Shown here one piece after another: positions 43,598-52,031 of a stretch of 64,000 nucleotides of DNA. Under the pieces are notes generated by a model, which saw nothing but the letters and a program-made list of their open reading frames with translations, was not told where the DNA came from and ran no database searches. Positions within the stretch are counted from its first letter, which is position 1; each line of letters starts with the position of its first letter. The DNA comes from Clostridium intestinale DSM 6191 (GTDB lineage Bacteria > Bacillota > Clostridia > Clostridiales > Clostridiaceae), in assembly GCF_900130055.1 (NCBI RefSeq), contig NZ_FQXU01000003.1, positions 461,627-525,626 of the forward strand. The letters are read 5' to 3'. The position numbers and the translations under genes were made by a program.

Positions 43598-44363
43598 CTC
43601 TCACATCACCCCCAAGCAAGGCTACCACATCCAATATCTGATTAAAAAATTGCTTTCTGGTGTTTTGTCCCTTTATAAGTTCAGTAAATATCTTGCCATC
43701 TTTAATAAATAAAATCCTGTCACAATAGCTTGCTGTAAAAGAATCATGAGTTACCATTAAAATAGTTGCTCCTAGCTCTTTATTTAGATGAGATATCATC
43801 TCTATAAGCATTTGAGCTGACCTTGAATCCAGGGAACCAGTTGGTTCATCTGCCAAAATAAGCTTTGGATTTGTAATTAAAGCTCTGGCACAGGCACATC
43901 TCTGCTTCTGTCCTCCTGAAACTTCATAGGGATATTTCTGAAGTATATCCTCTATCCCTAGCTCTGTAGCTATAGCAATTACCTTACTATCTATATCATT
44001 CTTTTTTTGCCTGTTAATAGTTAAAGCTAAAGCTATGTTTTCATGAATTGTCAAAGTATCTAATAGGTTAAAATCCTGAAAGATAAAACCTAGGTTTTCC
44101 CTTCTAAACTTTGCAATATCTTTTTGATTAATTTCTGTTAAATCCTCACCATCTATATAGATATGTCCAACACTTACTTCATCAATTGTAGATATAATAT
44201 TTAGTAATGTTGTTTTACCAGAGCCAGAGGGTCCCATAACCCCTACAAATTCTCCCCTGAATACCTGAAAACTAATGTCATCTATTGCCTTTACTACATT
44301 CCCTTTATTTCCATAGTACTTTTCTACATTTTTTATATCTAATATTTTATCCAATTCACTCAC
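43587..44363 (-). CDS. BceA-type ABC transporter ATP-binding protein
   Basis: The 258-residue ATPase has GPSGSGKTT, VSGGQKQRCACARAL, LILADEPTGSLDSR and VTHDS. Its gene leads the transporter pair and a Bce-type regulator box lies about 60 bases upstream, so the response regulator probably drives it. Confidence 0.9.
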   Translation of the reverse strand: MSELDKILDIKNVEKYYGNKGNVVKAIDDISFQVFRGEFVGVMGPSGSGKTTLLNIISTIDEVSVGHIYIDGEDLTEINQKDIAKFRRENLGFIFQDFNLLDTLTIHENIALALTINRQKKNDIDSKVIAIATELGIEDILQKYPYEVSGGQKQRCACARALITNPKLILADEPTGSLDSRSAQMLIEMISHLNKELGATILMVTHDSFTASYCDRILFIKDGKIFTELIKGQNTRKQFFNQILDVVALLGGDVRDVR

Positions 44364-44422
44364 CTCACTTACATTGTACCTAATTTCTTCCTTGCTTGAT
44401 TCGATTGAAACTTACTTTAAAG

Positions 44423-44436
44423 TTACAACTTTGTCA
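44423..44436. promoter_or_regulatory. Candidate BceR-type binding box
   Basis: TTACA-ACTT-TGTCA fits the inverted repeat TNACA-N4-TGTNA reported for BceR-like regulators. It is 60 bases upstream of the BceA-like start and downstream of the kinase gene, in the right place to control the transporter. Confidence 0.7.
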
Positions 44437-44487
44437 CTTTACAGAACTTAAATATAAATTTTCTTAAAGAATCTTAACTGAAAAAAA

Positions 44488-44502
44488 GAGCCTATATGGC
44501 TC
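44488..44502 (-). terminator. Terminator overlapping the sensor kinase stop
   Basis: GAGCC/GGCTC arms with loop TATAT, followed on the minus strand by TTTTTTT. It contains the kinase stop codon, so transporter and kinase are separate units. Confidence 0.8.
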
Positions 44503-45511
44503 CATCTTTACAAAAGTTACCTTTAGGAAAAGAAATAATTACTTTTGTATATAAGTTTTCCTTTGAATCTGCTGTTATTAATAGCCCTAACTTATCACAA
44601 AGCTTTTTACATAGATACAAACCTATCCCTGTAGATTTATGATTTTGTCGTCCTTTGGTTCCTGTAAAACCCTTATGAAATATACGGTTAATTTCATTAT
44701 CAGGTATTCCTATTCCGTTATCTTCAATAATAAGTTGAACACCACTTTTAATCTTTTTTGTGTAAATCTTAACCACAGGAAAATTGCTACTTCTATACTT
44801 TACTGCATTCACTACTATTTGATTTATTATAAACTCCAACCATTTGCTATCACAGTATACACTTTTATTAAGGTCAGTTAATTCTACATCTATATTATTA
44901 AGAATAAACATCTGCTTATTTCGTATAAGCACCTTACTTACACACTGTTCCAGTGAAATTTCTTTTATAAGATAATCCTTATGGGCTTCCTCACTTCTAG
45001 CATAAAATAAAGCCTGCTCTACATACCTATCTATATTTTCAAGTTCCTCTAATATTGCTCTAGAAGTACAAGTTCTATTGTTTTCTTCTATGAGTTTAAT
45101 AGCTGCTATAGGGGTCTTTACTTCATGTATCCATTGTTCTATATATTCCTTATATTCCTTACGCTGAGTGTTAATTTTATTTACTTCTTCAAGCATAGAC
45201 TTACCTGCTTTCTTAATTAAATCATAATAAGGAGCCGCATCTATAAATGGAGGTTTATCAATTATTTCTCCCATAAGATATTTCTTGTCCAGTTTTTCTG
45301 CTGTTTTTAAAAGATCATGGTAATAGACCTTTCTCTTTCTATATTCATAAATGAAAAAGGCTGTATACACTAAAATCCAAGCTACTGCAATAGTAATTAT
45401 AGTATCTAATGTATTTCCAACACTAAAAAGAAAGGTACTTAAGGTGATTAATGCTATAAAATTCAACAAAACTACTTTTATTTTTTTTCTCAAATAATCT
45501 CCTAAATTCAT
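44492..45511 (-). CDS. Intramembrane-sensing histidine kinase (BceS type)
   Basis: The 339-residue kinase has two membrane helices near the start (about 15-30 and 36-55) with almost no extracellular loop, the intramembrane-sensing pattern. It then has EQWIHEVKTPIAAIKLIEE (phospho-His129) and a Bergerat ATPase domain (INQIVVNAVKYRS, IIEDNGIGIPD, STGIGLYLCKKL). Such kinases sense their partner BceAB transporter. Its start overlaps the regulator stop by four bases. Confidence 0.92.
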   Translation of the reverse strand: MNLGDYLRKKIKVVLLNFIALITLSTFLFSVGNTLDTIITIAVAWILVYTAFFIYEYRKRKVYYHDLLKTAEKLDKKYLMGEIIDKPPFIDAAPYYDLIKKAGKSMLEEVNKINTQRKEYKEYIEQWIHEVKTPIAAIKLIEENNRTCTSRAILEELENIDRYVEQALFYARSEEAHKDYLIKEISLEQCVSKVLIRNKQMFILNNIDVELTDLNKSVYCDSKWLEFIINQIVVNAVKYRSSNFPVVKIYTKKIKSGVQLIIEDNGIGIPDNEINRIFHKGFTGTKGRQNHKSTGIGLYLCKKLCDKLGLLITADSKENLYTKVIISFPKGNFCKDGAI

Positions 45512-46176
45512 ATTATGTATCCTTGTCCTCTTTTAGTTTTTATAAAATCGCTGACTCCAATATCCTCAAACTTATTTCTAAGTCTTGTTATATTTACTGT
45601 AAGGGTATTATCATTTACAAACATTGCACTATCCCACAAATATTCCATAATATCAACCCTAGACACTATTCTTCCTTTATTAATCAATAAGTAATGAAGT
45701 ATTTTAAGTTCATTTTTAGTAAGCTCTATCTCGCTATCCTTATATTCAACTTTGCTGGACAGTATGTTCAACTTAACACCGTTATATTCTATAAAATCTC
45801 CTGAATTTTCATTAGGATATGCCCTCTTTAAAAGCGAATTTATTCTAGCAAGAAGAATTTGAGCATTATATGGTTTAGTAATAAAGTCATCTCCTCCTAA
45901 AGTTATGCTCATAAGCTCATCAACATTGGTATCTCTGCTTGTGATAAATATGATAGGTACAGTTGAAGAACTACGTATCTCTGTACATATTTTAAAACCA
46001 TCATCATAGGGTAAATTAATATCTAAAAGGATTAAGTGAGGATTATTTTCCTTTACAAGCTTAGGTATTTTATTAAATTCCATAGTTTTAATAACACGAT
46101 ACCCATTTCTAATTAATAGGCTTCCTATCTCATTCTGAAGTTGCTCATTATCTTCAACAATCATAATATTAAACAT
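45508..46176 (-). CDS. OmpR-family response regulator (BceR type)
   Basis: The 222-residue regulator has the receiver domain with Asp52 in LILLDINLP, TSRD and KPY, plus a C-terminal OmpR winged helix (ELTKNELKILHYLL and NTLTVNITRLRNKFED). It pairs with the kinase by a four-base overlap and probably binds the box upstream of the BceA-like gene. Confidence 0.92.
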   Translation of the reverse strand: MFNIMIVEDNEQLQNEIGSLLIRNGYRVIKTMEFNKIPKLVKENNPHLILLDINLPYDDGFKICTEIRSSSTVPIIFITSRDTNVDELMSITLGGDDFITKPYNAQILLARINSLLKRAYPNENSGDFIEYNGVKLNILSSKVEYKDSEIELTKNELKILHYLLINKGRIVSRVDIMEYLWDSAMFVNDNTLTVNITRLRNKFEDIGVSDFIKTKRGQGYII

Positions 46177-46275
46177 ATATCATCCTTAGAGAGAGAATGC
46201 GTAACTCTCACTAAAATCCTCCTTTTTTTAATAACGTAGACTTTTTTAAGTTTAAATAATAAAGGTATTTATTAC

Positions 46276-46698
46276 TTATAATAAGTTATTCTCGCGCTTT
46301 TCATCCTGAACCATTCTTCTTTCTTCACTAATAATTTCAAAAGCATTATCAGATCCATACTTTTCTACTTTCCAACGAATATGGTCAAGATTTTTATTTA
46401 GATTTTTTATTTGATTTATAATTACTTCTTCATGTTCCAAAAGTAATTTTTTTCTCAAATCTATAGTCTCAGCACCTTCCATACATAAGTCAATATACTT
46501 CTTAATATCTTTAATTTGCATTCCAGTATCTTTTAGACAACAAATCGTCCTAAAGAGACCAACATCTGATTCAGTAAACACTCTGTTTCCTGCTTTATTT
46601 CTTAAAACAAATGGCAGTAGTCCCTCTTTATCATAAAATCTAATTGTATATATGGAAATATTGAACATTTCAGCTATATCTTTTATAGAATAAGTCAA
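46276..46698 (-). CDS. MerR family regulator divergent from epimerase-like gene
   Basis: The 140-residue protein has YSIKDIAEMFNISIYTIRFYDKEGLLPFVLRN and TICCLKDTGMQIKDIKKYIDLC. It is close to the MerR at 14709-15137 (FYDKEGLLPFV, ICCLK.TGMQ.K.IK.YI.LCM all shared). Only the paired cysteines of ICC are present. It is divergent from 46829. Confidence 0.88.
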   Translation of the reverse strand: MTYSIKDIAEMFNISIYTIRFYDKEGLLPFVLRNKAGNRVFTESDVGLFRTICCLKDTGMQIKDIKKYIDLCMEGAETIDLRKKLLLEHEEVIINQIKNLNKNLDHIRWKVEKYGSDNAFEIISEERRMVQDEKRENNLL

Positions 46699-46734
46699 TT
46701 TTAAATCTCCTTTAAATTTTATTTTAAAAAACCC

Positions 46735-46765
46735 TTGACCTCGATATAACTCTAGGTATTAAGAT
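46735..46765 (+). promoter_or_regulatory. MerR-type promoter (19-bp spacer) of the epimerase-like gene
   Basis: -35 TTGACC (46735-46740), 19-base spacer, -10 TAAGAT (46760-46765). The spacer half-sites ACCTCGA and TCTAGGT match at six of seven positions as an inverted repeat, as in known MerR operators. Confidence 0.85.
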
Positions 46766-46828
46766 GAGTATAAATCTTAAGATGTTAATTTTCAAGTTAA
46801 TAATATTTATTTTGTGGAGGTATAAAAT

Positions 46829-47860
46829 ATGACGAAAACAGTTTTAGTAACAGGTGGCACAGGCTTTGTTGGTACACATATAATTTTTCAATTATTACAG
46901 AGGGGGTATAATGTAAAAACAACTATCCGATCCTTAAGCAGTAAAAGTAAAGTAATTGATACACTAAAGTTTAACGGACTTACTACCTTTGATAATCTTA
47001 CATTTGTTGAAGCAGATTTATCAAAGGATGATAATTGGGATGTAGCTATGGAAGGATGTAACTATGTATTAAGCGTGGCATCACCTGTGTTTTTTAACAT
47101 TCCCAAGGATGAAAATGAAGTGATACGCCCTGCTGTTGAAGGTATAATTCGCGTGCTAAAAGCTGCTCGAAATGCAGGAGTGAAACGCGTTGTCATGACT
47201 TCTAATTTCGGTGCAGTTGGATTTAGCAATAAGAATTCAAATATTACTACAACAGAGGAAGATTGGACAAACCCAAATGAAAAAGGTTTATCAGCTTATG
47301 AAAAATCAAAATTATTAGCAGAACGTGCTGCTTGGGATTTTATCAAAAAAGATGGTGGTAGCTTGGAATTTACCACAATCAACCCAGTTGCTATTCTTGG
47401 CCCCTCATTAAGTGATCATATATCAGGTAGTTTTGGACTTATAGAGCATCTATTAAATGGATCCATGAAAGCAATTCCTAATATTCCTTTAAATATTGTT
47501 GATGTTCGAGATGTAGCTGATTTACACATTCGTGCAATGACAAACCAAAAAGCAAATGGAGAGCGTTTTATAGCATCAGCAGATGGTCAAATATCTATGC
47601 CTGAAATTGCTGCATTGATAAAAAATAAAAAACCAGATATTGCGAAAAACATTTCTACAAAAACAGTCCCTAATTGGATTATTTATTTAGCTGCTCTATT
47701 TAATAAGCAAGCAAAAGAGGCTGCACTATTATTAAGGATGAGTCGTAATGTGAGTAATACAAAGGCTAAGAAAACTTTGGACTGGAAGCCCCTTTCAACC
47801 AATGAAGAGATTATTCTTGCTTCATTAGATAGCATGGTTAAATATAAACTTATAAAATAA
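46829..47860 (+). CDS. NAD-dependent epimerase/aldehyde reductase (extended SDR)
   Basis: This extended SDR has VTGGTGFVGTHIIFQLLQRGY, LSVASPVFF, TSNFGAVGF and the catalytic YEKSK (residues near 157). It resembles dihydroflavonol reductase/YDR541c-type NADPH-dependent aldehyde reductases. A GGAGG site precedes the ATG. The MerR-type promoter suggests induction by its own substrate or an electrophile. Confidence 0.88.
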   Translation: MTKTVLVTGGTGFVGTHIIFQLLQRGYNVKTTIRSLSSKSKVIDTLKFNGLTTFDNLTFVEADLSKDDNWDVAMEGCNYVLSVASPVFFNIPKDENEVIRPAVEGIIRVLKAARNAGVKRVVMTSNFGAVGFSNKNSNITTTEEDWTNPNEKGLSAYEKSKLLAERAAWDFIKKDGGSLEFTTINPVAILGPSLSDHISGSFGLIEHLLNGSMKAIPNIPLNIVDVRDVADLHIRAMTNQKANGERFIASADGQISMPEIAALIKNKKPDIAKNISTKTVPNWIIYLAALFNKQAKEAALLLRMSRNVSNTKAKKTLDWKPLSTNEEIILASLDSMVKYKLIK

Positions 47861-47870
47861 TGATTTATTT

Positions 47871-47899
47871 TTAAGGGGACTCTCTAAAAGTTCCCTTAA
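47871..47899 (+). terminator. Hairpin after the epimerase-like gene
   Basis: Arms TTAAGGGGACT/AGTTCCCTTAA with one wobble, seven-base loop. No clear T-run follows, so termination is likely but not certain. Confidence 0.5.
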
Positions 47900-48140
47900 T
47901 GCACATTATATGAAAACTAGTACTAAGAATATGTGTTATTGAAGTGCCTATTTAAAAGGACTTATAGGTATTTCTTCATCTCAGATAATTGTTTCATAAT
48001 ATCCTATATCCCATACGCTTCCTATCCCAGCAACTTTTAAAGCTAAATGTATATATAAAATAAATATATATGCTCATATAAAATATAAATACTTTAATCA
48101 ACATTTTTCATTCTTTCAAATTCAAATTTGTATTTATATT

Positions 48141-48509
48141 TTATTCTTTTATTTGAATCCACTTAGAATTAGTAATTGTCGTAGGATAAGTTTCTTGTAC
48201 ATACCTATCATATATAATAGTGACTATATTATCCGCTATAATGCTATCCTGAGATATCTCTTCACCCGACTTATTAAAAATTTTAATATCCTTGCAGCTA
48301 ATAATACAATTATCTCCTATTAGTGAAATTGATGAATTATCAATTCCACTAACAACTAATTGCTTATTATATAAATTATTTTCAATTACCTTAGCATCTA
48401 CAGTTGTTTCAACACCATCAGATTTATTTAAATTGCATCCATTCAATAGAAATAAAATTATTGGTATACTTAAAGTCCTACTAACAATTTTAAATATTTT
48501 ATTCTGCAT
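48141..48509 (-). CDS. DUF3221-like lipoprotein
   Basis: The N-terminus has a basic segment, hydrophobic core and LLNGC lipobox with Cys25, so it is a membrane-anchored lipoprotein after processing. The mature part ends in VTIIYDRYVQETYPTTITNSKWI, resembling DUF3221/YobA-like small exported domains. The role is not known. Confidence 0.7.
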   Translation of the reverse strand: MQNKIFKIVSRTLSIPIILFLLNGCNLNKSDGVETTVDAKVIENNLYNKQLVVSGIDNSSISLIGDNCIISCKDIKIFNKSGEEISQDSIIADNIVTIIYDRYVQETYPTTITNSKWIQIKE

Positions 48510-48566
48510 ATACTCACCTCATTTATTTGATTATACAATATATAAATAAAAATATTTTACACAATT

Positions 48567-49475
48567 TTATCTTTCCATTTTTATATATTTAGATAGTGTT
48601 TTTGCGTCTATTGAAACTCCATTCCATGTGTCTGTAAGCCCAATATCCTTTGGTGAATGTTTTTGATAATTTCCATTAATACCGTTAATAGAAACATTCA
48701 TCTCATTATCAATATCAACAATAACGTGTAGTGCTTCTTTATATAAAATTAAATCTTTTAAATATGGATATTTTTTATGCACTTCATGTGAATAGTTGAA
48801 TACTTCTTTAGTTCCATGCCAAATATAAGAGGTTGAATTTACAGTATAATAATGTATATTATTAATTGTTTTACAATCACTGCCATGGTCATGTCCATTA
48901 ACGCAAAACAATATTTTTCTTCCCTTTAAATTTCTTCCCTCTAAAATGGCTCTTATTTCTTTTCTATTACTTATACCACGTTTTTGAAAATCATTTGACA
49001 AACTTTGATGTGAGATTAGTATATAATACTTATCATTATCATCTAACTCTTTCTTAAGCCAGTCTATTTGTTCATTTGGTATATAAGGATACTCATCATT
49101 AGATTTATCATAATTTCTTTTACAGTATGGTGTAACATTAGTCTTTTTGTTAATAAAATTTGCATCTAAAATAATAAATTTAATGTTCTCTATAATAAAG
49201 GAGTAATAACTTCTTTCCATATTAAAAAAATCAAGAACTTCATCAATAGTATAACTATCAGTATTATGATTAGCTATAGTAAAATAACACGGTAATTCTG
49301 AACTATTAATATTCTCTAGTATTCTTTTATTTTCATTTAATGGATAACATAAATCACCCAAATCTATCATAAAATCAACTTTGGCTTTTTTTGCAGAAGT
49401 AATTATTTCTTCAATTCTCCTATCTCCATCTGGTATAGCATCATAATGCAAATCTGAAAATATAGCAAATTTCAA
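48567..49475 (-). CDS. Calcineurin-like metallophosphoesterase
   Basis: The 302-residue protein has FSDLHYD, DLGDLCY, IANHNTD and FCVNGHDHGSD, the metal ligands of the calcineurin fold. The third motif reads ANHN instead of GNHE. It has no signal peptide. The substrate may be a cyclic nucleotide or phosphodiester; the sequence does not decide. Confidence 0.85.
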   Translation of the reverse strand: MKFAIFSDLHYDAIPDGDRRIEEIITSAKKAKVDFMIDLGDLCYPLNENKRILENINSSELPCYFTIANHNTDSYTIDEVLDFFNMERSYYSFIIENIKFIILDANFINKKTNVTPYCKRNYDKSNDEYPYIPNEQIDWLKKELDDNDKYYILISHQSLSNDFQKRGISNRKEIRAILEGRNLKGRKILFCVNGHDHGSDCKTINNIHYYTVNSTSYIWHGTKEVFNYSHEVHKKYPYLKDLILYKEALHVIVDIDNEMNVSINGINGNYQKHSPKDIGLTDTWNGVSIDAKTLSKYIKMER

Positions 49476-49571
49476 ATTAACACCTCACAAATCTATTTCT
49501 TATTTTAAATATTTATTTCTAAATATGCTACTAATTTAGAGAAATCATACAATGAATTATAGTTTTTCTAA

Positions 49572-50267
49572 TCAACTCTCAATAGCAATATATACATCCA
49601 TATAACAAACACCATCTTTATCATATATCTTTTCAAAGCAAGATAGAATATCTTTAGTTTTCTTATACTTATAACAATTTACTTCCATGTATATCATAAG
49701 TGTCTTATATGCATTAGGAATAAGAGTAAATGCTTCTATAAAGGGATCTTTGATTGTAATAATTGCGTATTCTTGTTTTATTTGAGTAATAATTTCTAAG
49801 TCATTACTTTCAACTTCAAAATTAGAAGGTAAAATACAAGCAGCAGCATATCCATGCATATGATAAACATTTATTTGCTCCTGTGATACGTGTGGAAAAT
49901 CCCACCCTATAATTTGTGGGTTAATAATTCCATTACTATTAGCCCATTCTGTTATAAATTTCATGGCATTTTCTTCTGGTTCTCTACTTATAATTTCATA
50001 TTTAACAAAAGAAAATGAATCAACTTCTTTTACTCTGATATTCGAATAGGCTTCATTTATCATGCTTATATCTTCTCTAACCAGCTTATCCATTGAGCAT
50101 GAAAAAAGATTACAGAGGGATATCACTTTATCTATCTCGGGATAGGTAGAATCAAGTTCCCACTTTGAAACAGTTTGACGAGAAACCCCCATTTTTTCTG
50201 CCAACTCTTCTTGAGTCATTCCTTTGTGCATTTTTCTTAAAAATTGAATGTTTTGTCCAAAACTCAT
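49572..50267 (-). CDS. XRE-family regulator with GyrI-like domain
   Basis: N-terminal HTH_3 (QNIQFLRKMHKGMTQEELAEKMGVSRQTVSKWE) and a C-terminal GyrI-like effector domain (about 75-231, INVYHMHGYAAACIL and VCYMDVYIAIES). This fusion suggests a regulator of drug or lipophile response. A dyad TTGCAAC-CTTAA-GTTGCAA lies in its promoter. Confidence 0.85.
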   Translation of the reverse strand: MSFGQNIQFLRKMHKGMTQEELAEKMGVSRQTVSKWELDSTYPEIDKVISLCNLFSCSMDKLVREDISMINEAYSNIRVKEVDSFSFVKYEIISREPEENAMKFITEWANSNGIINPQIIGWDFPHVSQEQINVYHMHGYAAACILPSNFEVESNDLEIITQIKQEYAIITIKDPFIEAFTLIPNAYKTLMIYMEVNCYKYKKTKDILSCFEKIYDKDGVCYMDVYIAIES

Positions 50268-50348
50268 ATTTTAATATCTCCTTTACATTATAATAAACTT
50301 ATTATAATTGGATTTACCATTATCTTACACCAACCTTTAACTTCTTTT

Positions 50349-50377
50349 TTATTATTCTTTGCAACCTTAAGTTGCAA
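50349..50377 (-). promoter_or_regulatory. Promoter and operator of the XRE/GyrI regulator
   Basis: Minus-strand -35 TTGCAA (50372-50377) and -10 TAATAA (50349-50354) are 17 bases apart. The 19-base palindrome 50359-50377 overlaps the -35 and spacer, suggesting self-control. Confidence 0.6.
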
Positions 50378-50479
50378 CCTCTAAAGTATAATATTAATTT
50401 AAAATATGGTATATTAGGAATCTACTATCGCTCTTAACAATATAACCAACTGATATAATTCATTATTTATTTAATTTTA

Positions 50480-51034
50480 TCAATAGTGCGTCATTTGCTC
50501 TCGATCTAATATCTGCCACAAATGTTCAGCCATATATTCAGCTGGATAAGGCATTGAATTTGTAATCCACCACTCCACTACACCAACAGCAGCTGAAGCA
50601 ACATATTGCACCATTATTTGTTTATTTATATCTTGGTTAATTCCAGTCATATCAATATTCTCTTCCATATTCTTAAGAGTCATTTTTAGAATACGCTCTC
50701 TAAATGCAGGCATAGCTTTGTTATTCAGCATGTTGGAATAAAAAAAGGCATGCTGCTCAAGATATTGAAATGTATTAAGCAGCGAAGCTTTGGAATCAAA
50801 ATTACTGGTTTCTCCATGTATAAGGCAACTTTCAAATAATTCATTCAAATGAGTCTCTATACATTGATCCAGCAGATCAAACTTATCCACATAATGTAAA
50901 TATATGGTGCCACGATTTACATTTGCCTCTTCTGCAATTTCATTAATGGTTATCTTTTCAAAATCTTTTTCCGACATTATTTTAATAAAAGCTCCCATAA
51001 TGGCTTGTTTTGATTTTTCAATACGTCTATCCAT
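50480..51034 (-). CDS. TetR family repressor divergent from EFR1-type gene
   Basis: The 184-residue protein has AFIKIMSEKDFEKITINEIAEEANVNRGTIYLHYVDKFDLL, the TetR helix-turn-helix, and a C-terminal ligand domain with MVQYVASAAVGVVEWWITNSMPYPAEYM of the TetR_C_7/33-like kind. It is divergent from EFR1 and shares a 176-base intergenic with several dyads, so it likely controls both directions. Confidence 0.88.
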   Translation of the reverse strand: MDRRIEKSKQAIMGAFIKIMSEKDFEKITINEIAEEANVNRGTIYLHYVDKFDLLDQCIETHLNELFESCLIHGETSNFDSKASLLNTFQYLEQHAFFYSNMLNNKAMPAFRERILKMTLKNMEENIDMTGINQDINKQIMVQYVASAAVGVVEWWITNSMPYPAEYMAEHLWQILDREQMTHY

Positions 51035-51154
51035 AAAAATATCTCCTTAATAATTGTGTTATGTTGAACATTCAGATGCATTTTGTTGATTAATAAACAA
51101 ATTCGATTTTTTTAACTATTGAATCGAATTAACTTAATTGATAGATTTAGTATA

Positions 51155-51170
51155 TTGAACAAGTGTTGAA
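51155..51170. promoter_or_regulatory. Candidate TetR operator before the EFR1 gene
   Basis: TTGAACA-AG-TGTTGAA (six of seven arms matched) overlaps the -10 of a plus-strand promoter (TTAACT 51129-51134, TATATT 51151-51156). A further inverted repeat, AATTCGATT/AATCGAATT, is at 51100-51108 and 51122-51130, and TGTTGA/TCAACA at 51164-51179. Confidence 0.55.
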
Positions 51171-51210
51171 AAATCAACATGAATTCAAATAAAGAAGGGT
51201 GGAAATTAAT

Positions 51211-51972
51211 TTGAAAATATTTTATTTTACTGCAACAGGAAATAGTTTATATGTGGCAAAAAAAATTGGTGGGGAACTATATTCAATACCTAAAATGATA
51301 AAAGAAGGAAAATACGATTTTGAGGATGAAGCTATAGGATTTGTATTTCCTTGTCATGCATTCGGAATGGCAAAAATAGTTAGTGATTTTATGAAAAAAG
51401 CCAATTTTAAAGCTACCTACTTTTTCTCTATTATGACATACGGTGCTAGTCCATTTTCTGGACTAAGGAATATGGAACTAGTGGGCAGGGAATCTGGAAT
51501 CAAGTTCAACTATACAAATGAAATACTGATGGTTGACAATTTCCTTCCAACCTTTAAGATGGAAGATGAAGTAAAAAATAAGAATCCAAAGGAAATAGAA
51601 GAAAAACTTAATGAAATAATAGACGATATTACAAATAGACGAAATTCTCTTGTTAAAAAAGGATTTGCATCCAATGTTTTATCTAAGTATGGTCGTCGTT
51701 TAGCAGATAAACTTAGCCATAATTACGCAATTAAGAATTTTAAAGTTATGGATAATTGTACTAGCTGTAAAGTATGCGAAAAAGTCTGCCCTGCAAATAA
51801 TATTAAAGTTGAAAAGAAACCAGAGTTTTTACATAAATGTGAAGGATGTCTTGCTTGTATACATCATTGTCCACAAAATGCAATACACTTAAAAAGTGAG
51901 AAAAGCAAAGCTAGATTCATAAATCAAAATATAAAGCTTAAAGAAATAATTGATTCTAATAATCAGGCTTAG
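51211..51972 (+). CDS. EFR1-family flavodoxin/ferredoxin fusion protein
   Basis: The family opening MKIFYFTATGNSLYVAKKIG requires a TTG start at 51211-51213, with AAGGGTGG upstream; an earlier GTG is less likely. A flavodoxin-like fold is followed by two 4Fe-4S motifs CTSCKVCEKVCP and CEGCLACIHHCP. The name EFR1 means ferredoxin/flavodoxin-like protein found in obligate anaerobes. It probably supplies electrons under TetR control. An MBL-fold gene follows. Confidence 0.88.
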   Translation: MKIFYFTATGNSLYVAKKIGGELYSIPKMIKEGKYDFEDEAIGFVFPCHAFGMAKIVSDFMKKANFKATYFFSIMTYGASPFSGLRNMELVGRESGIKFNYTNEILMVDNFLPTFKMEDEVKNKNPKEIEEKLNEIIDDITNRRNSLVKKGFASNVLSKYGRRLADKLSHNYAIKNFKVMDNCTSCKVCEKVCPANNIKVEKKPEFLHKCEGCLACIHHCPQNAIHLKSEKSKARFINQNIKLKEIIDSNNQA

Positions 51973-52031
51973 TAAAAAGCATAATTGATAAAACTTGAAA
52001 TGTAAAAAAGGACTAGAAGGATGTGATAAAG

